Both the position numbers and the translations under genes were made by a program. The notes under the pieces were generated by a model. The model made no database searches. It was not told the DNA's origin and saw nothing but the letters and a program-made list of their open reading frames with translations. Below are positions 8,176 to 15,816 of a stretch of 28,898 nucleotides of DNA, piece by piece; position 1 is the first letter of the stretch, and each line of letters opens with the position of its first letter. The stretch covers positions 281,876-310,773 of the forward strand of contig NZ_LR698973.1 in assembly GCF_902381825.1 (NCBI RefSeq), read 5' to 3'. This DNA is from Pseudocoprococcus catus. Its GTDB lineage: Bacteria; Bacillota; Clostridia; Lachnospirales; Lachnospiraceae.

Positions 8176-9360
8176 ATGGAGAAAAAATCACAAAATCCAA
8201 GCGGCAACAAAAACGAGACTCCCGCACCGCAGGGAACCAAATGGCCGGACGAGGCGATCATTCGCTATATCATCCGTGCATTTTTGCTACTTATTGTATT
8301 CGCATGGGCGCTGGTAAACCTTGACGCTGTTTTGCGTTTTCTCGGCAAGGTGCTTGAACTGTTCAATCCATTTCTGATCGGCGGTGTGATTGCTTTTTTG
8401 ATTAACGTAGTCCTTCGTCCGTTGGAATGCTGCTGGAACAGGGTGTGCCGAAAGGCTCCTGCAAAGCTGACCCGTCCAGTGTGCCTGACAGCAAGCACCG
8501 TGCTCGTCCTTGGAATTCTGTTTGCTGTGGTGTTTATGATGATCCCCAGCTTGCGGGAATCTGTCGATGAGTTTATCCAAAACATTCCGGTCTATGTGGA
8601 GGGAATCGGGCGGTGGGGGGATGGCGTTGCCCAGTTTGCTGCAAAATATAACATTGTCCTGCCCGAATATGCCATAGACTCTGACCTGTTGATTGAGAAG
8701 GTCACCGCCCTGATCAGTGACGAGGAAAGCGGCATTCTCACCGTGACATGGGGAGCGGCAGCCTCTGTCCTGTCGGTTTTGGTAGAGGTTCTCTTGGGAC
8801 TTGTCTTTGCGTTATATCTGCTTGCAAAGAAGGAAGTCGTTGCGGCACATTTGAAAAAATTCGTTGTGACAGTCCTTCCGCAAAAGAAGGCGCAGTGTCT
8901 TCTTAGTATTGCCTCTCTGACTAACCAGACCTTCACAAATTTTGTCAGCGGGCAGCTTACCGAAGCGGTTATCATCGGCGTTCTATGCTTCTTTGGAATG
9001 CTAATCCTTGGGCTTCCGTATGCCGGTGCTATCTCTGCGTTTGTGGCCGTCACTGCGCTGGTGCCGATTTTTGGCGCATGGATTGGCGGCGGTCTTGGTG
9101 CGTTTTTGATTCTGCTGGCAGAACCGGGAAAGGCTCTGTGGTTCATTCTATTTCTGCTCGTTTTGCAGCAGGTAGAGGGCAATCTGATTTATCCAAAGGT
9201 GGTCGGCAAGTCCGTCGGACTTCCCGGAATGCTTGTGCTGATGGCTGTTACAATTGGCGGCGAAGCATTCGGCATCTTAGGGATGCTGTTCAGCGTTCCC
9301 GTCTGCGCTGTGCTGTTCAGCCTTTATCTGGAGTTCATGAAGAAAGCAGGCACCCTTTAG
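8176..9360 (+). CDS. AI-2E family (PerM-like) transporter
   Basis: Polytopic membrane protein of 394 aa. After a hydrophilic start rich in Lys/Asn, two hydrophobic helices (about 35-55 and 60-85) lead to a third at about 105-125, a soluble segment around 130-195 and a C-terminal set of helices from about 200 to 385. The block with LPYAGAISAFVAVTALVPIFG and the tail VGLPGMLVLMAVTIGGEAFGILGMLFSVP are typical of the family. Members have been linked to autoinducer-2 export and, in others, sodium/proton exchange, so the substrate stays open. It begins with a GAAAGGA site. The 120 bases separating it from the CNNM gene hold nothing I can recognise. G/C-rich codon use matches the upstream gene. Confidence 0.92.
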   Translation: MEKKSQNPSGNKNETPAPQGTKWPDEAIIRYIIRAFLLLIVFAWALVNLDAVLRFLGKVLELFNPFLIGGVIAFLINVVLRPLECCWNRVCRKAPAKLTRPVCLTASTVLVLGILFAVVFMMIPSLRESVDEFIQNIPVYVEGIGRWGDGVAQFAAKYNIVLPEYAIDSDLLIEKVTALISDEESGILTVTWGAAASVLSVLVEVLLGLVFALYLLAKKEVVAAHLKKFVVTVLPQKKAQCLLSIASLTNQTFTNFVSGQLTEAVIIGVLCFFGMLILGLPYAGAISAFVAVTALVPIFGAWIGGGLGAFLILLAEPGKALWFILFLLVLQQVEGNLIYPKVVGKSVGLPGMLVLMAVTIGGEAFGILGMLFSVPVCAVLFSLYLEFMKKAGTL

Positions 9361-9386
9361 TTTTGGGCTGTTTGCAGACAATATTT

Positions 9387-9514
9387 GGAACGGCGGCTTT
9401 AATTTACGCGAGCAACGAGCCAAAGTCCGTGCTTGCACGAGACCTTAGCGACTGCCGCGATAACTTGAGAAACTCGCGGAGCGTGTTTCTCATAGTTTTC
9501 AGAGCCGTCGTTTC
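9387..9514 (+). ncRNA. Strongly folded intergenic element, candidate structured RNA
   Basis: A 13-pair closing stem (9387-9399 with 9502-9514, three or four G-U pairs) encloses about 100 bases. Inside are a hairpin GTC-CGTG/CACG-GAC at 9425-9443 and a second one at 9466-9492, where TGAGAAAC pairs with GTTTCTCA and an inner CGC/GCG caps it. The element lies 26 bases after the AI-2E gene stop. It could be a structured RNA, a long 3' UTR fold or the scar of an integrative element. No open frame fits it. The strand is a guess. Confidence 0.45.
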
Positions 9515-9584
9515 TTTGCGTTTACACAAACTTATGATGAAGTTTCCGGGGATATTCTAGCCAATAATGATTAGTAAAATACGC

Positions 9585-9613
9585 TTGCTATTTATGGTCT
9601 CTTATATTATAAT
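9585..9613 (+). promoter_or_regulatory. Sigma-A type promoter for the methyltransferase/GH3 operon
   Basis: TTGCTA (9585-9590), a 17-base spacer and a perfect TATAAT (9608-9613), about 60 bases before the start at 9675. Confidence 0.7.
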
Positions 9614-9674
9614 TTACTATGTATGACGAATTCTATTTGTACTATTAGTTAGATACAAAATCTGGAGTGGAAAG

Positions 9675-10244
9675 ATGTGGCAGATTGTTCTGGGGAGTTT
9701 GGGATTTCTCCTGTATTTTATATATGATATCAATAGCATTCGAAAGAAGAATGTTATTTTTCAAAAATTTTTTGCAGTGGGTACGGTTTTTGTGGTTGTA
9801 TCGCTGCTCATGGAACTTTTGTTGTTGTGGGGGCAGTGTCAGCACAGAATCGGAAGGATGATCGGCTTTGGAACAGGAGCCGTAGGCTTCTTTGCACTGC
9901 TTATATACACCTTGTTTTTTGCCCTTCCCTTTGAAGAAACGTACTGTGAAGATAATAAATTGCGTGCTGCATATACAGAAGGTATGTATGGCGTGTGTCG
10001 TCATCCTGGAGTTTTGTGGTTTGCAGGTGCATATCTTTGTATGTGGGGAATGTTTGGCGGATGGAAACAGGGAATCTATTTTTTGCTTATGATTTTCTGG
10101 AATTATCTGTATATCATTTTTCAGGATCTGTGGACTTTTCCACAGACATTTTTTAATTATAAGGAATATCAGAAAAATACACCTTTTTTAATACCGAATA
10201 GAGATAGTATACGGGTATGTTTATATAGTATCAGAAAACAGTGA
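9675..10244 (+). CDS. Isoprenylcysteine carboxyl methyltransferase-like membrane protein
   Basis: 189 aa, with hydrophobic helices near residues 1-17, 30-52, 60-82, 108-130 and 133-155. The C-terminal half carries the ICMT/PEMT hallmarks: the cofactor-contact motif YGVCRHPGVLWFAG (R-H-P) and, about 50 residues later, F-NYKEYQKNTPFLIPN, matching the family's E/Y-x-x-Y-x4-P-F-L ending. Such proteins methylate lipids or prenylated or other carboxylates using S-adenosylmethionine; bacterial members rarely have a proven substrate. It leads a tight co-directional set with a GH3 protein 20 bases on, which suggests joint modification of one acyl compound. Annotation as ICMT-like is good; the reaction is inferred. 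Confidence 0.75.
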   Translation: MWQIVLGSLGFLLYFIYDINSIRKKNVIFQKFFAVGTVFVVVSLLMELLLLWGQCQHRIGRMIGFGTGAVGFFALLIYTLFFALPFEETYCEDNKLRAAYTEGMYGVCRHPGVLWFAGAYLCMWGMFGGWKQGIYFLLMIFWNYLYIIFQDLWTFPQTFFNYKEYQKNTPFLIPNRDSIRVCLYSIRKQ

Positions 10245-10264
10245 TTGATCTGGGGTAGCAATCT

Positions 10265-11884
10265 ATGAATTTGGAAGAGAAATTAAAAAAACAACAGTAT
10301 AAAGAAATCTGGCAGCAGTACTGTGGATTCTTGGATTTGTCGATGGATGGATATATGAAGATTCAGCGGCGGTTGATGGAGGAACAGATCCGGTTGTGGA
10401 GCAACTGTGGTTTGGGACAATCCATTTTAAAAGGAAAATATCCGAAAAATCTGGATGAATTCCGAAAAATGGTACCGTTGACAACCTATGAAGATTATGC
10501 GGATGTTTTGCTTTCGAAGCAACCGGATATGCTTCCGGGCAATCCTGTTATATGGATACAGACAACCTGGGAGGGTGGAAAGCATCCGATCAAGGTGGCA
10601 CCGTATACCAGAAGTATGCTGGATACGTATCGAAATAATGTCACAGCATGTCTGATTTTATCGACGAGTAAAGAGAAGGGCTCTTTTGATGTGGCAGCTA
10701 CAGATAAGTTTCTGTATGCGCTTGCACCGTTGCCTTTTGCTACAGGGCTTTTTCCACTGGCACTGGGGGAGGAAATCAATATTGAATTCTTGCCAGCGGT
10801 AAAAGATGCTGTAAATATGAGCTTCAGCGAAAGAAACAAGCTGGGCTTTAAGATGGCAATGAAGAAAGATCTCGGATTTTTCTTTGGGCTGGGCAGTGTA
10901 GCTTACGCAGTAAGTTTAAGTCTTTCTTCCATGACGAGTGGTGGTGGCGGCATCAAGCTGTCAGAGCTTATGAAATGTAAAGCGCATATGATTCTCCGCC
11001 TGCTGCAGGCAAAGCATCGCTGTAAAAAAGAGAATCGGCCGTTGCTTCCAAAAGATCTGTTCCATTTGAAAGGCTTTATGGTGGCGGGGACAGATAACCT
11101 GTGTTATAAAGACGATCTTGAAGCGCTCTGGGGGATTCGGCCGATGGAATTATTTGCCGGTACGGAACCTTCTATCATGGGTACAGAGACCTGGACAAGA
11201 AAAGGAATGTATTTCTTCCCGGATACGGCATTTTACGAATTTATTACCGAGAAGGATATGATGAAAAATCATGAGGATCCTTCTTACATTCCGCCGACGT
11301 ATCTGATGGATGAAGTGCGCCCCGGAGAAAAATATGAGCTTGTATTTACTATCCTGAAAGGTGGAGCGTTTGCCCGTTACCGTTGTGGCGATATGTACCG
11401 TTGTGTCGGACTGGAGAATCGGGATGATGAGACAAGGATTCCGCGCTTTGAGTATGTAGACCGGGTACCGTGGATCATTGATATTGCCGGATTTACGAGG
11501 ATTTCGGAAAATGGAATCCGAAGTGTGATCGGCCTTTCGAAGCTTCCAATCACAAATTGGGTTGCAACAAAGGAATATAATGAGCATAATCGTCCATATC
11601 TGCATATGTATGTGGAGTTGGAAAGGGACGCAATGCTTAATACGGCTATGAGTGCAACTATTTTAAAGGATCTACTGAGTACATATTTTAAATATATCGA
11701 CCAGGATTACCGGGATCTGAAAAAGATTTTGGGAATGGATCCTTTGCAGGTGACGATCTTTACATGTGGAACTTTTGCAGCCTATGAGAAAAAGACCGGA
11801 AAGAAAATACATCAGATGAGTCCTTCGCATTATGATCTGAAGGAACTTCTTGATGTACAGGAGTGTTTAAATAGAGTGAGATAA
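10265..11884 (+). CDS. GH3 auxin-responsive promoter family protein (acyl-adenylate/acyl-amido synthetase fold)
   Basis: 539 aa, close to the usual length of bacterial GH3 proteins. The family (ANL-related) adenylates a carboxylic acid and passes it to an amino acid or other nucleophile. Visible blocks are the N-terminal FRKMVPLTTYEDYADVL, the ATP-loop region with TTWEGGKHPIK in place of the plant SSGTT-x-G-x-x-K form, MELFAGTEPSIMG around the acidic Glu, YELVFT-LKGGAFARYRCGDMYRC and a C-terminal domain of about 130 residues. The altered loop resembles what I recall of clostridial GH3 proteins but I cannot verify that. The ribosome site is weak (GGGG). It sits between a methyltransferase-like gene and a c-di-GMP gene; substrate unknown. 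Confidence 0.85.
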   Translation: MNLEEKLKKQQYKEIWQQYCGFLDLSMDGYMKIQRRLMEEQIRLWSNCGLGQSILKGKYPKNLDEFRKMVPLTTYEDYADVLLSKQPDMLPGNPVIWIQTTWEGGKHPIKVAPYTRSMLDTYRNNVTACLILSTSKEKGSFDVAATDKFLYALAPLPFATGLFPLALGEEINIEFLPAVKDAVNMSFSERNKLGFKMAMKKDLGFFFGLGSVAYAVSLSLSSMTSGGGGIKLSELMKCKAHMILRLLQAKHRCKKENRPLLPKDLFHLKGFMVAGTDNLCYKDDLEALWGIRPMELFAGTEPSIMGTETWTRKGMYFFPDTAFYEFITEKDMMKNHEDPSYIPPTYLMDEVRPGEKYELVFTILKGGAFARYRCGDMYRCVGLENRDDETRIPRFEYVDRVPWIIDIAGFTRISENGIRSVIGLSKLPITNWVATKEYNEHNRPYLHMYVELERDAMLNTAMSATILKDLLSTYFKYIDQDYRDLKKILGMDPLQVTIFTCGTFAAYEKKTGKKIHQMSPSHYDLKELLDVQECLNRVR

Positions 11885-11916
11885 GAGTGAAGAAACGAAT
11901 GGGATAAGGGGAATTT

Positions 11917-14448
11917 ATGGGAACCTATGGATATATATCGATCATAGCCATGTTGTGCTATGGCTTTATGCTGTTAATGTTTTTGGCGGCAAAGAGAAAT
12001 AAAATAATAAACAGTTTTCTGGTGGTGCTTTTAGGTCTGCTTTTCTGGACCGGCGGCTCTGCTTTTATGCGTGCACAGTTCTGGCCAGGTTGTGAATTCT
12101 GGTTTCAGGTTTCCCTGCTTGGCATCTTATTGCTGCCATATGCATATTGCCGTTTTATACTCGCTTTTGGAGGGAAAAAGAACGGTGCTCCTGGGAAAAT
12201 ATACCTAGCGGTTATGCTGCTTTGCTTTTGGTTGAATGTGCAATATGGAATCTTCCTCGAATCCCCGAATGTGGTGGATAAAAATGGAATTTCAACATTT
12301 GTGTATGAAATCAAACCTGCGATTGTAGTGTTTTTTATTCCGGCAGGAATATTTCTGCTATATCTTTTTAAGGTTCTTGTGCGGATCTGCAATGAAAATC
12401 CCAATATAAAGGTGCAGTATGAACCGGTGATGTTGGGTGTTCTCGCTTTGTTCCTTGGAAATGCGTTTCTTGGAATTCCGCTTTTTAGTGGTTTCCCAAT
12501 CGATATTTTAAGTGGTGTAGTAAATGTATTTTTACTGTTTTATGCACTGATTCGCAGACGGCTGTTCAGACTGCAGATGTTGGCATCTACCAGTTTGTGC
12601 TATGGTGTGGGATTTTTGTTTTCCATTCTTGTTTTTTTAAATATTGTTCCATCCCTGCAAAAGATTTTTCACATACAGTTGGATAAGAACATGACGGTAT
12701 ACACACTTATTTTTTCTATCGTTTTTCTGGCGATTTATACATTCTTTACATTTTTATGGAGACTTTTGATACGCAGTGTGTTTATCAGAGAAGAAAATCA
12801 TCAGGCAGAGAAGATCAGAGAATTTAATTCAGCGATTTCAAAAACGCTGGATCTGCAGGAGATTCTGGATAGAACGATTCGTGTAATGAAAGAGTTGATG
12901 GATGTCGGAAATATCTATATTTGTATGCAGAATGTGCCTGGAGAGCCGTATCGCGGAGTGGCGAGTGATCAGCCGTTAAGTGATCTGGCGTTTGCTCTGG
13001 AAGAAGAAAATCCGATGATCCAGTGGTTGAAGGAACATGAGGAACCGATCGTTTACAAGGATTTTCGTTATTCTGTGGAATATAAGTCCATGTGGGAAGA
13101 GGAGAAACATCAGCTGGATAAACATCATACACGCTACTGCGTTGGATTAAAAGATGGCGATAATCTGGTAGGGGTTGTTCTGATCACAGATTCTTCTGCA
13201 AAAAAGAGAGTGGTGTATGATGAAGTAGAATTGATCTCCAATATCACCTCCGTGGCATCCATTGCGATTAAAAATGCGAGACTGTATGAGAACGCCTGCC
13301 TGGAAGCCAGAACAGATGAGATGACCGGTTTGTTGAACAGGAAATACTTCTATGAAGTGCTCAATGAAGAGTTTGAGAAAAACAAAGAGGCATCACTGGC
13401 ATTGGCGATCATCAACGTAGACGATTTTAAGTTATATAATCAGCTGTATGGTGTAAAAGAAGGAGATCTTTGCCTGCAGCGTATTGCGGGAATCATCAAA
13501 AGCAGTGTAGGAGACAGCGGCTATACGGCCCGCTATGGCGGAAAAGAATTTGCTGTTTTATTGCCGAGATATGACCTTTTCTCTGCCAGAAATCTGGTGG
13601 AATCTATTTCGAAACAGATTTTTGTTATGAATAATCGCAGAACAGATATGAAACTGAAGGCAGTCACAGTCAGTGCAGGAATCAGTGCTGCACCATATGC
13701 TGCAAAAAATGTTAAAGAGCTGATGGAAAATGTGGATCTTGCGGTGTATCATGTGAAACATAGTGGAAAAAATGGCATACAGGTCTTTGATACGATGTTC
13801 CGTAACAATAAAAATGAAAACACAACGAGCCGCGAACATATTTATCGGGAGTATGAGTCAACGATTTATGCGTTGACGGCAGCTATTGATGCGAAGGATC
13901 ATTATACTTTTAGCCATTCCACGAATGTGGCTTATTATGCAACAGCACTGGCAACAACACTTGGAATGAACGAGGATATGGTTGAGATCATCCGTCAGGC
14001 AGCACTCTTGCATGATGTAGGTAAAATCGGCATTCCGGAATATATATTAAATAAAGCAGAACGTCTGACAGATGAAGAATACGAGACGATCAAAGGGCAT
14101 GTGGAAGCATCGATCGATATCATTCGTCACCTGCCATCGTTGGATTATGTTATTCCTGCTGTTATCGGTCATCATGAACGTTATGACGGTAAAGGATATC
14201 CGCGAAGAATTGCGGGGGAAGATATTCCGTTGACTGCACGTATCCTGTGCGTGGCAGATTCCTTTGATGCCATGACATCCAAGCGCTGTTATAAGAAGGC
14301 GTTTCCGTTAGATGTAGCGAGAGAGAAGCTTCTTCAGGATGCAGGCAAACAATTTGATCCAAATCTGGTTGTAAGATTTGTGGAATGTCTGGATAACGGT
14401 ACGATTTCGCTGGTAAAGGCAGAAACTGATGAAAATATGCCATACTAA
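11917..14448 (+). CDS. 7TM-GAF-GGDEF(degenerate)-HD-GYP protein
   Basis: 843 aa. About eight hydrophobic helices (residues 1-285) resemble the 7TM sensor found before some histidine kinases. A coiled linker leads to a GAF domain (about 310-465), a GGDEF domain (about 470-625) and an HD-GYP domain (about 640-830). The GGDEF signature reads YGGKEF (G541-F545): Lys replaces the essential Asp, and NDxxGH has become NQLYGV, so cyclase activity is unlikely and a GTP-binding regulatory role is plausible. The HD-GYP part is intact: H699-D700 in LLHDVGKIG, HHERYDGKGYP from H752, and a following DSFDAM, expected of an active c-di-GMP phosphodiesterase. It is opposed in function to the cyclase at 5324. 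RBS AAGGGGA. Confidence 0.92.
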   Translation: MGTYGYISIIAMLCYGFMLLMFLAAKRNKIINSFLVVLLGLLFWTGGSAFMRAQFWPGCEFWFQVSLLGILLLPYAYCRFILAFGGKKNGAPGKIYLAVMLLCFWLNVQYGIFLESPNVVDKNGISTFVYEIKPAIVVFFIPAGIFLLYLFKVLVRICNENPNIKVQYEPVMLGVLALFLGNAFLGIPLFSGFPIDILSGVVNVFLLFYALIRRRLFRLQMLASTSLCYGVGFLFSILVFLNIVPSLQKIFHIQLDKNMTVYTLIFSIVFLAIYTFFTFLWRLLIRSVFIREENHQAEKIREFNSAISKTLDLQEILDRTIRVMKELMDVGNIYICMQNVPGEPYRGVASDQPLSDLAFALEEENPMIQWLKEHEEPIVYKDFRYSVEYKSMWEEEKHQLDKHHTRYCVGLKDGDNLVGVVLITDSSAKKRVVYDEVELISNITSVASIAIKNARLYENACLEARTDEMTGLLNRKYFYEVLNEEFEKNKEASLALAIINVDDFKLYNQLYGVKEGDLCLQRIAGIIKSSVGDSGYTARYGGKEFAVLLPRYDLFSARNLVESISKQIFVMNNRRTDMKLKAVTVSAGISAAPYAAKNVKELMENVDLAVYHVKHSGKNGIQVFDTMFRNNKNENTTSREHIYREYESTIYALTAAIDAKDHYTFSHSTNVAYYATALATTLGMNEDMVEIIRQAALLHDVGKIGIPEYILNKAERLTDEEYETIKGHVEASIDIIRHLPSLDYVIPAVIGHHERYDGKGYPRRIAGEDIPLTARILCVADSFDAMTSKRCYKKAFPLDVAREKLLQDAGKQFDPNLVVRFVECLDNGTISLVKAETDENMPY

Positions 14449-14499
14449 AGTTAACGATAGAAGAACAGAAAGGCAAAACGTCCGAACGAGGTAACAAAA

Positions 14500-15414
14500 G
14501 TGCATATAGATAAAAATAAAAACAAAGGTTTTACTTTGGTGGAGCTTGTAATCGTTGTTGCCATTCTTGCAATACTGGTTGGAATTTTGGCGCCTGCTTA
14601 TTCTAAATATGTCGAAAGAAGTGCAGAGTCAACAGATTTAGAAAATGTACGAACAGCATATGGTGAAGTGATGATTGCTGTAGAGATAGAAGAAGAAAAA
14701 GATGTTCTCAAAGTTGTTCCTCTGAAACAAAAAAAAGCAGGATGGCAGTCATCAAATACAGTGTCAATTGCCGGAATCTCTCATTCCAATGGCGATCCGG
14801 ATACCGATCATTGGAAAGGTGATCCTGTTGCCGGTGGGGTATGTGAAGTATCCTACGATCCTAAGAAAGGCATATTATTTGACTGGAAAGGTAAAAATGA
14901 AGACAGCAGTAAGAAGTACTTTTTTGATATCACCGAGGATTTGCAAAAACCGTTAAAGGAGAGCGGGGTACTGGATGATTTGATCAGCAAGAAAAATACA
15001 TATTTTGAAATAGATTCAAAATGTCAAAATTCAAGCATGCTGCCAAAGGTACAGGCGAAACTTCAGGCCAACAGTCTTTTGCAAAAAGGAACCTGGGCAT
15101 ATGTGGGAAGCCCATCTAAGGATTCTGAACGATATTTTTACTGGACATCTGTAGATACTAATAAGGTAGGCGCTGGTCAGAAGATTCCGGTCATTATCAG
15201 TACAGCGGATGGAAAGTATTATGTCTCTGATTCAACAACGGCTGATCGAACGGGTAGTGGGCCATCATATGTGGCTATTTCAGGCCACCTGACACAGGCT
15301 GACAATAAGAAGATCATAGCGAATGGTCAGAAATATGACTCTTTGCAAGAGGCGTATGATGCCTATGAAAAAGAACTTACAGGAGGATACGGTCATCTCA
15401 AAGATAAAAGCTGA
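14500..15414 (+). CDS. Type IV pilin-like (class III signal peptide) protein
   Basis: 304 aa, starting with GTG after a GAGG site. The N-terminus is a short basic leader followed by G10|FTLVELVIVVAILAILVGI: prepilin peptidase should cleave after G10, leaving F11 as mature residue 1 and Glu at +5, with a helix running to about residue 35. The rest is hydrophilic, Lys/Ser-rich, with two Cys (in GGVCEVSYD and KCQNSS) that might form a disulfide, and looks like an extracellular globular head larger than most major pilins. No peptidase, ATPase or platform gene is nearby, so assembly would need genes elsewhere. It lies 51 bases after the c-di-GMP phosphodiesterase gene; c-di-GMP often controls pili. 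Confidence 0.85.
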   Translation: MHIDKNKNKGFTLVELVIVVAILAILVGILAPAYSKYVERSAESTDLENVRTAYGEVMIAVEIEEEKDVLKVVPLKQKKAGWQSSNTVSIAGISHSNGDPDTDHWKGDPVAGGVCEVSYDPKKGILFDWKGKNEDSSKKYFFDITEDLQKPLKESGVLDDLISKKNTYFEIDSKCQNSSMLPKVQAKLQANSLLQKGTWAYVGSPSKDSERYFYWTSVDTNKVGAGQKIPVIISTADGKYYVSDSTTADRTGSGPSYVAISGHLTQADNKKIIANGQKYDSLQEAYDAYEKELTGGYGHLKDKS

Positions 15415-15507
15415 TTCAGATAACAAAACACCGACAAAGACACCGATTCAAAAAATACGAACAAATCCAACAGTCTGAAGACAAAAGTGTTTGTAATATT
15501 CTTTCTA

Positions 15508-15549
15508 AGACCCGACGGCTGCCATGAAAAGCTGCTGCCGGGTCTTTTT
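15508..15549 (+). terminator. Terminator after the pilin-like gene
   Basis: AGACCCG (15508-15514) pairs with CGGGTCT (15539-15545), with additional GC pairs inside, followed by TTTTT. It lies about 95 bases after the pilin-like stop. Confidence 0.8.
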
Positions 15550-15554
15550 CGTCG

Positions 15555-15583
15555 CTGACAGCATGAGGAAATAGTTGTATAAT
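15555..15583 (+). promoter_or_regulatory. Strong promoter facing a non-coding interval
   Basis: CTGACA (15555-15560), a 17-base spacer and a perfect TATAAT (15578-15583). It begins only six bases after the preceding terminator and points at the interval closed by the terminator at 15697-15737. Confidence 0.7.
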
Positions 15584-15589
15584 ATGGTG

Positions 15590-15737
15590 GGAAAAGTTTC
15601 CGCTGATTACATGAACCGGTACCCTGACAAGTTTGGCCAGATGACAAGCCGGAAAAAGCAATCAGTGCACTGGCTTCGTAAGGACGGTGAAAGTCAAAAC
15701 AGGCAGCCTGGGAGAGGTTCAGCTGCCTGTTTTTTAA
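15590..15737 (+). ncRNA. Candidate independently transcribed small RNA
   Basis: A near-consensus promoter and a strong terminator bracket about 145 bases that carry no gene on the same strand before the convergent OYE gene. The predicted transcript has a stem of CGCTGATT (15601-15608) with AATCAGTG (15660-15667), inside which CCGG at 15616-15619 can pair with CCGG at 15649-15652; the 3' end is the terminator hairpin. A frame starting at ATG 15584 has no ribosome site and runs through the terminator, so I do not call it coding. I could not match it to 6S, SRP, cobalamin, c-di-GMP or other RNA consensus known to me. Confidence 0.5.
15697..15737. terminator. Bidirectional terminator between convergent units
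   Basis: AAACAGGCAGC (15697-15707) pairs perfectly with GCTGCCTGTTT (15722-15732). It is followed by a T-run on the plus strand and TTTT on the minus strand, so it can end both the candidate small RNA and the minus-strand OYE gene. Confidence 0.85.
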
Positions 15738-15816
15738 CAAATTATGTAACTGTTCAGAGCCAGCCTCCAAAATGCTACGCATTTCGTCGGTGTGGCGTAT
15801 CTGCCAAATAAGAGGA

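Noticed and set aside
7989..8324. ORF bridging the CNNM and AI-2E genes
   Set aside because: It overlaps both genes in another frame and lacks a ribosome site. The CNNM C-terminus also aligns acceptably with the family as it stands, so no frameshift needs to be invoked.
15590..15737. Cobalamin or c-di-GMP riboswitch
   Set aside because: GGTGAAAGTC and GCCAG fragments look suggestive, but the conserved cores are absent and no co-directional gene follows.
15584..15811. ORF inside the candidate small RNA
   Set aside because: Its ATG overlaps the -10 box, it has no ribosome site and it reads straight through a strong terminator.
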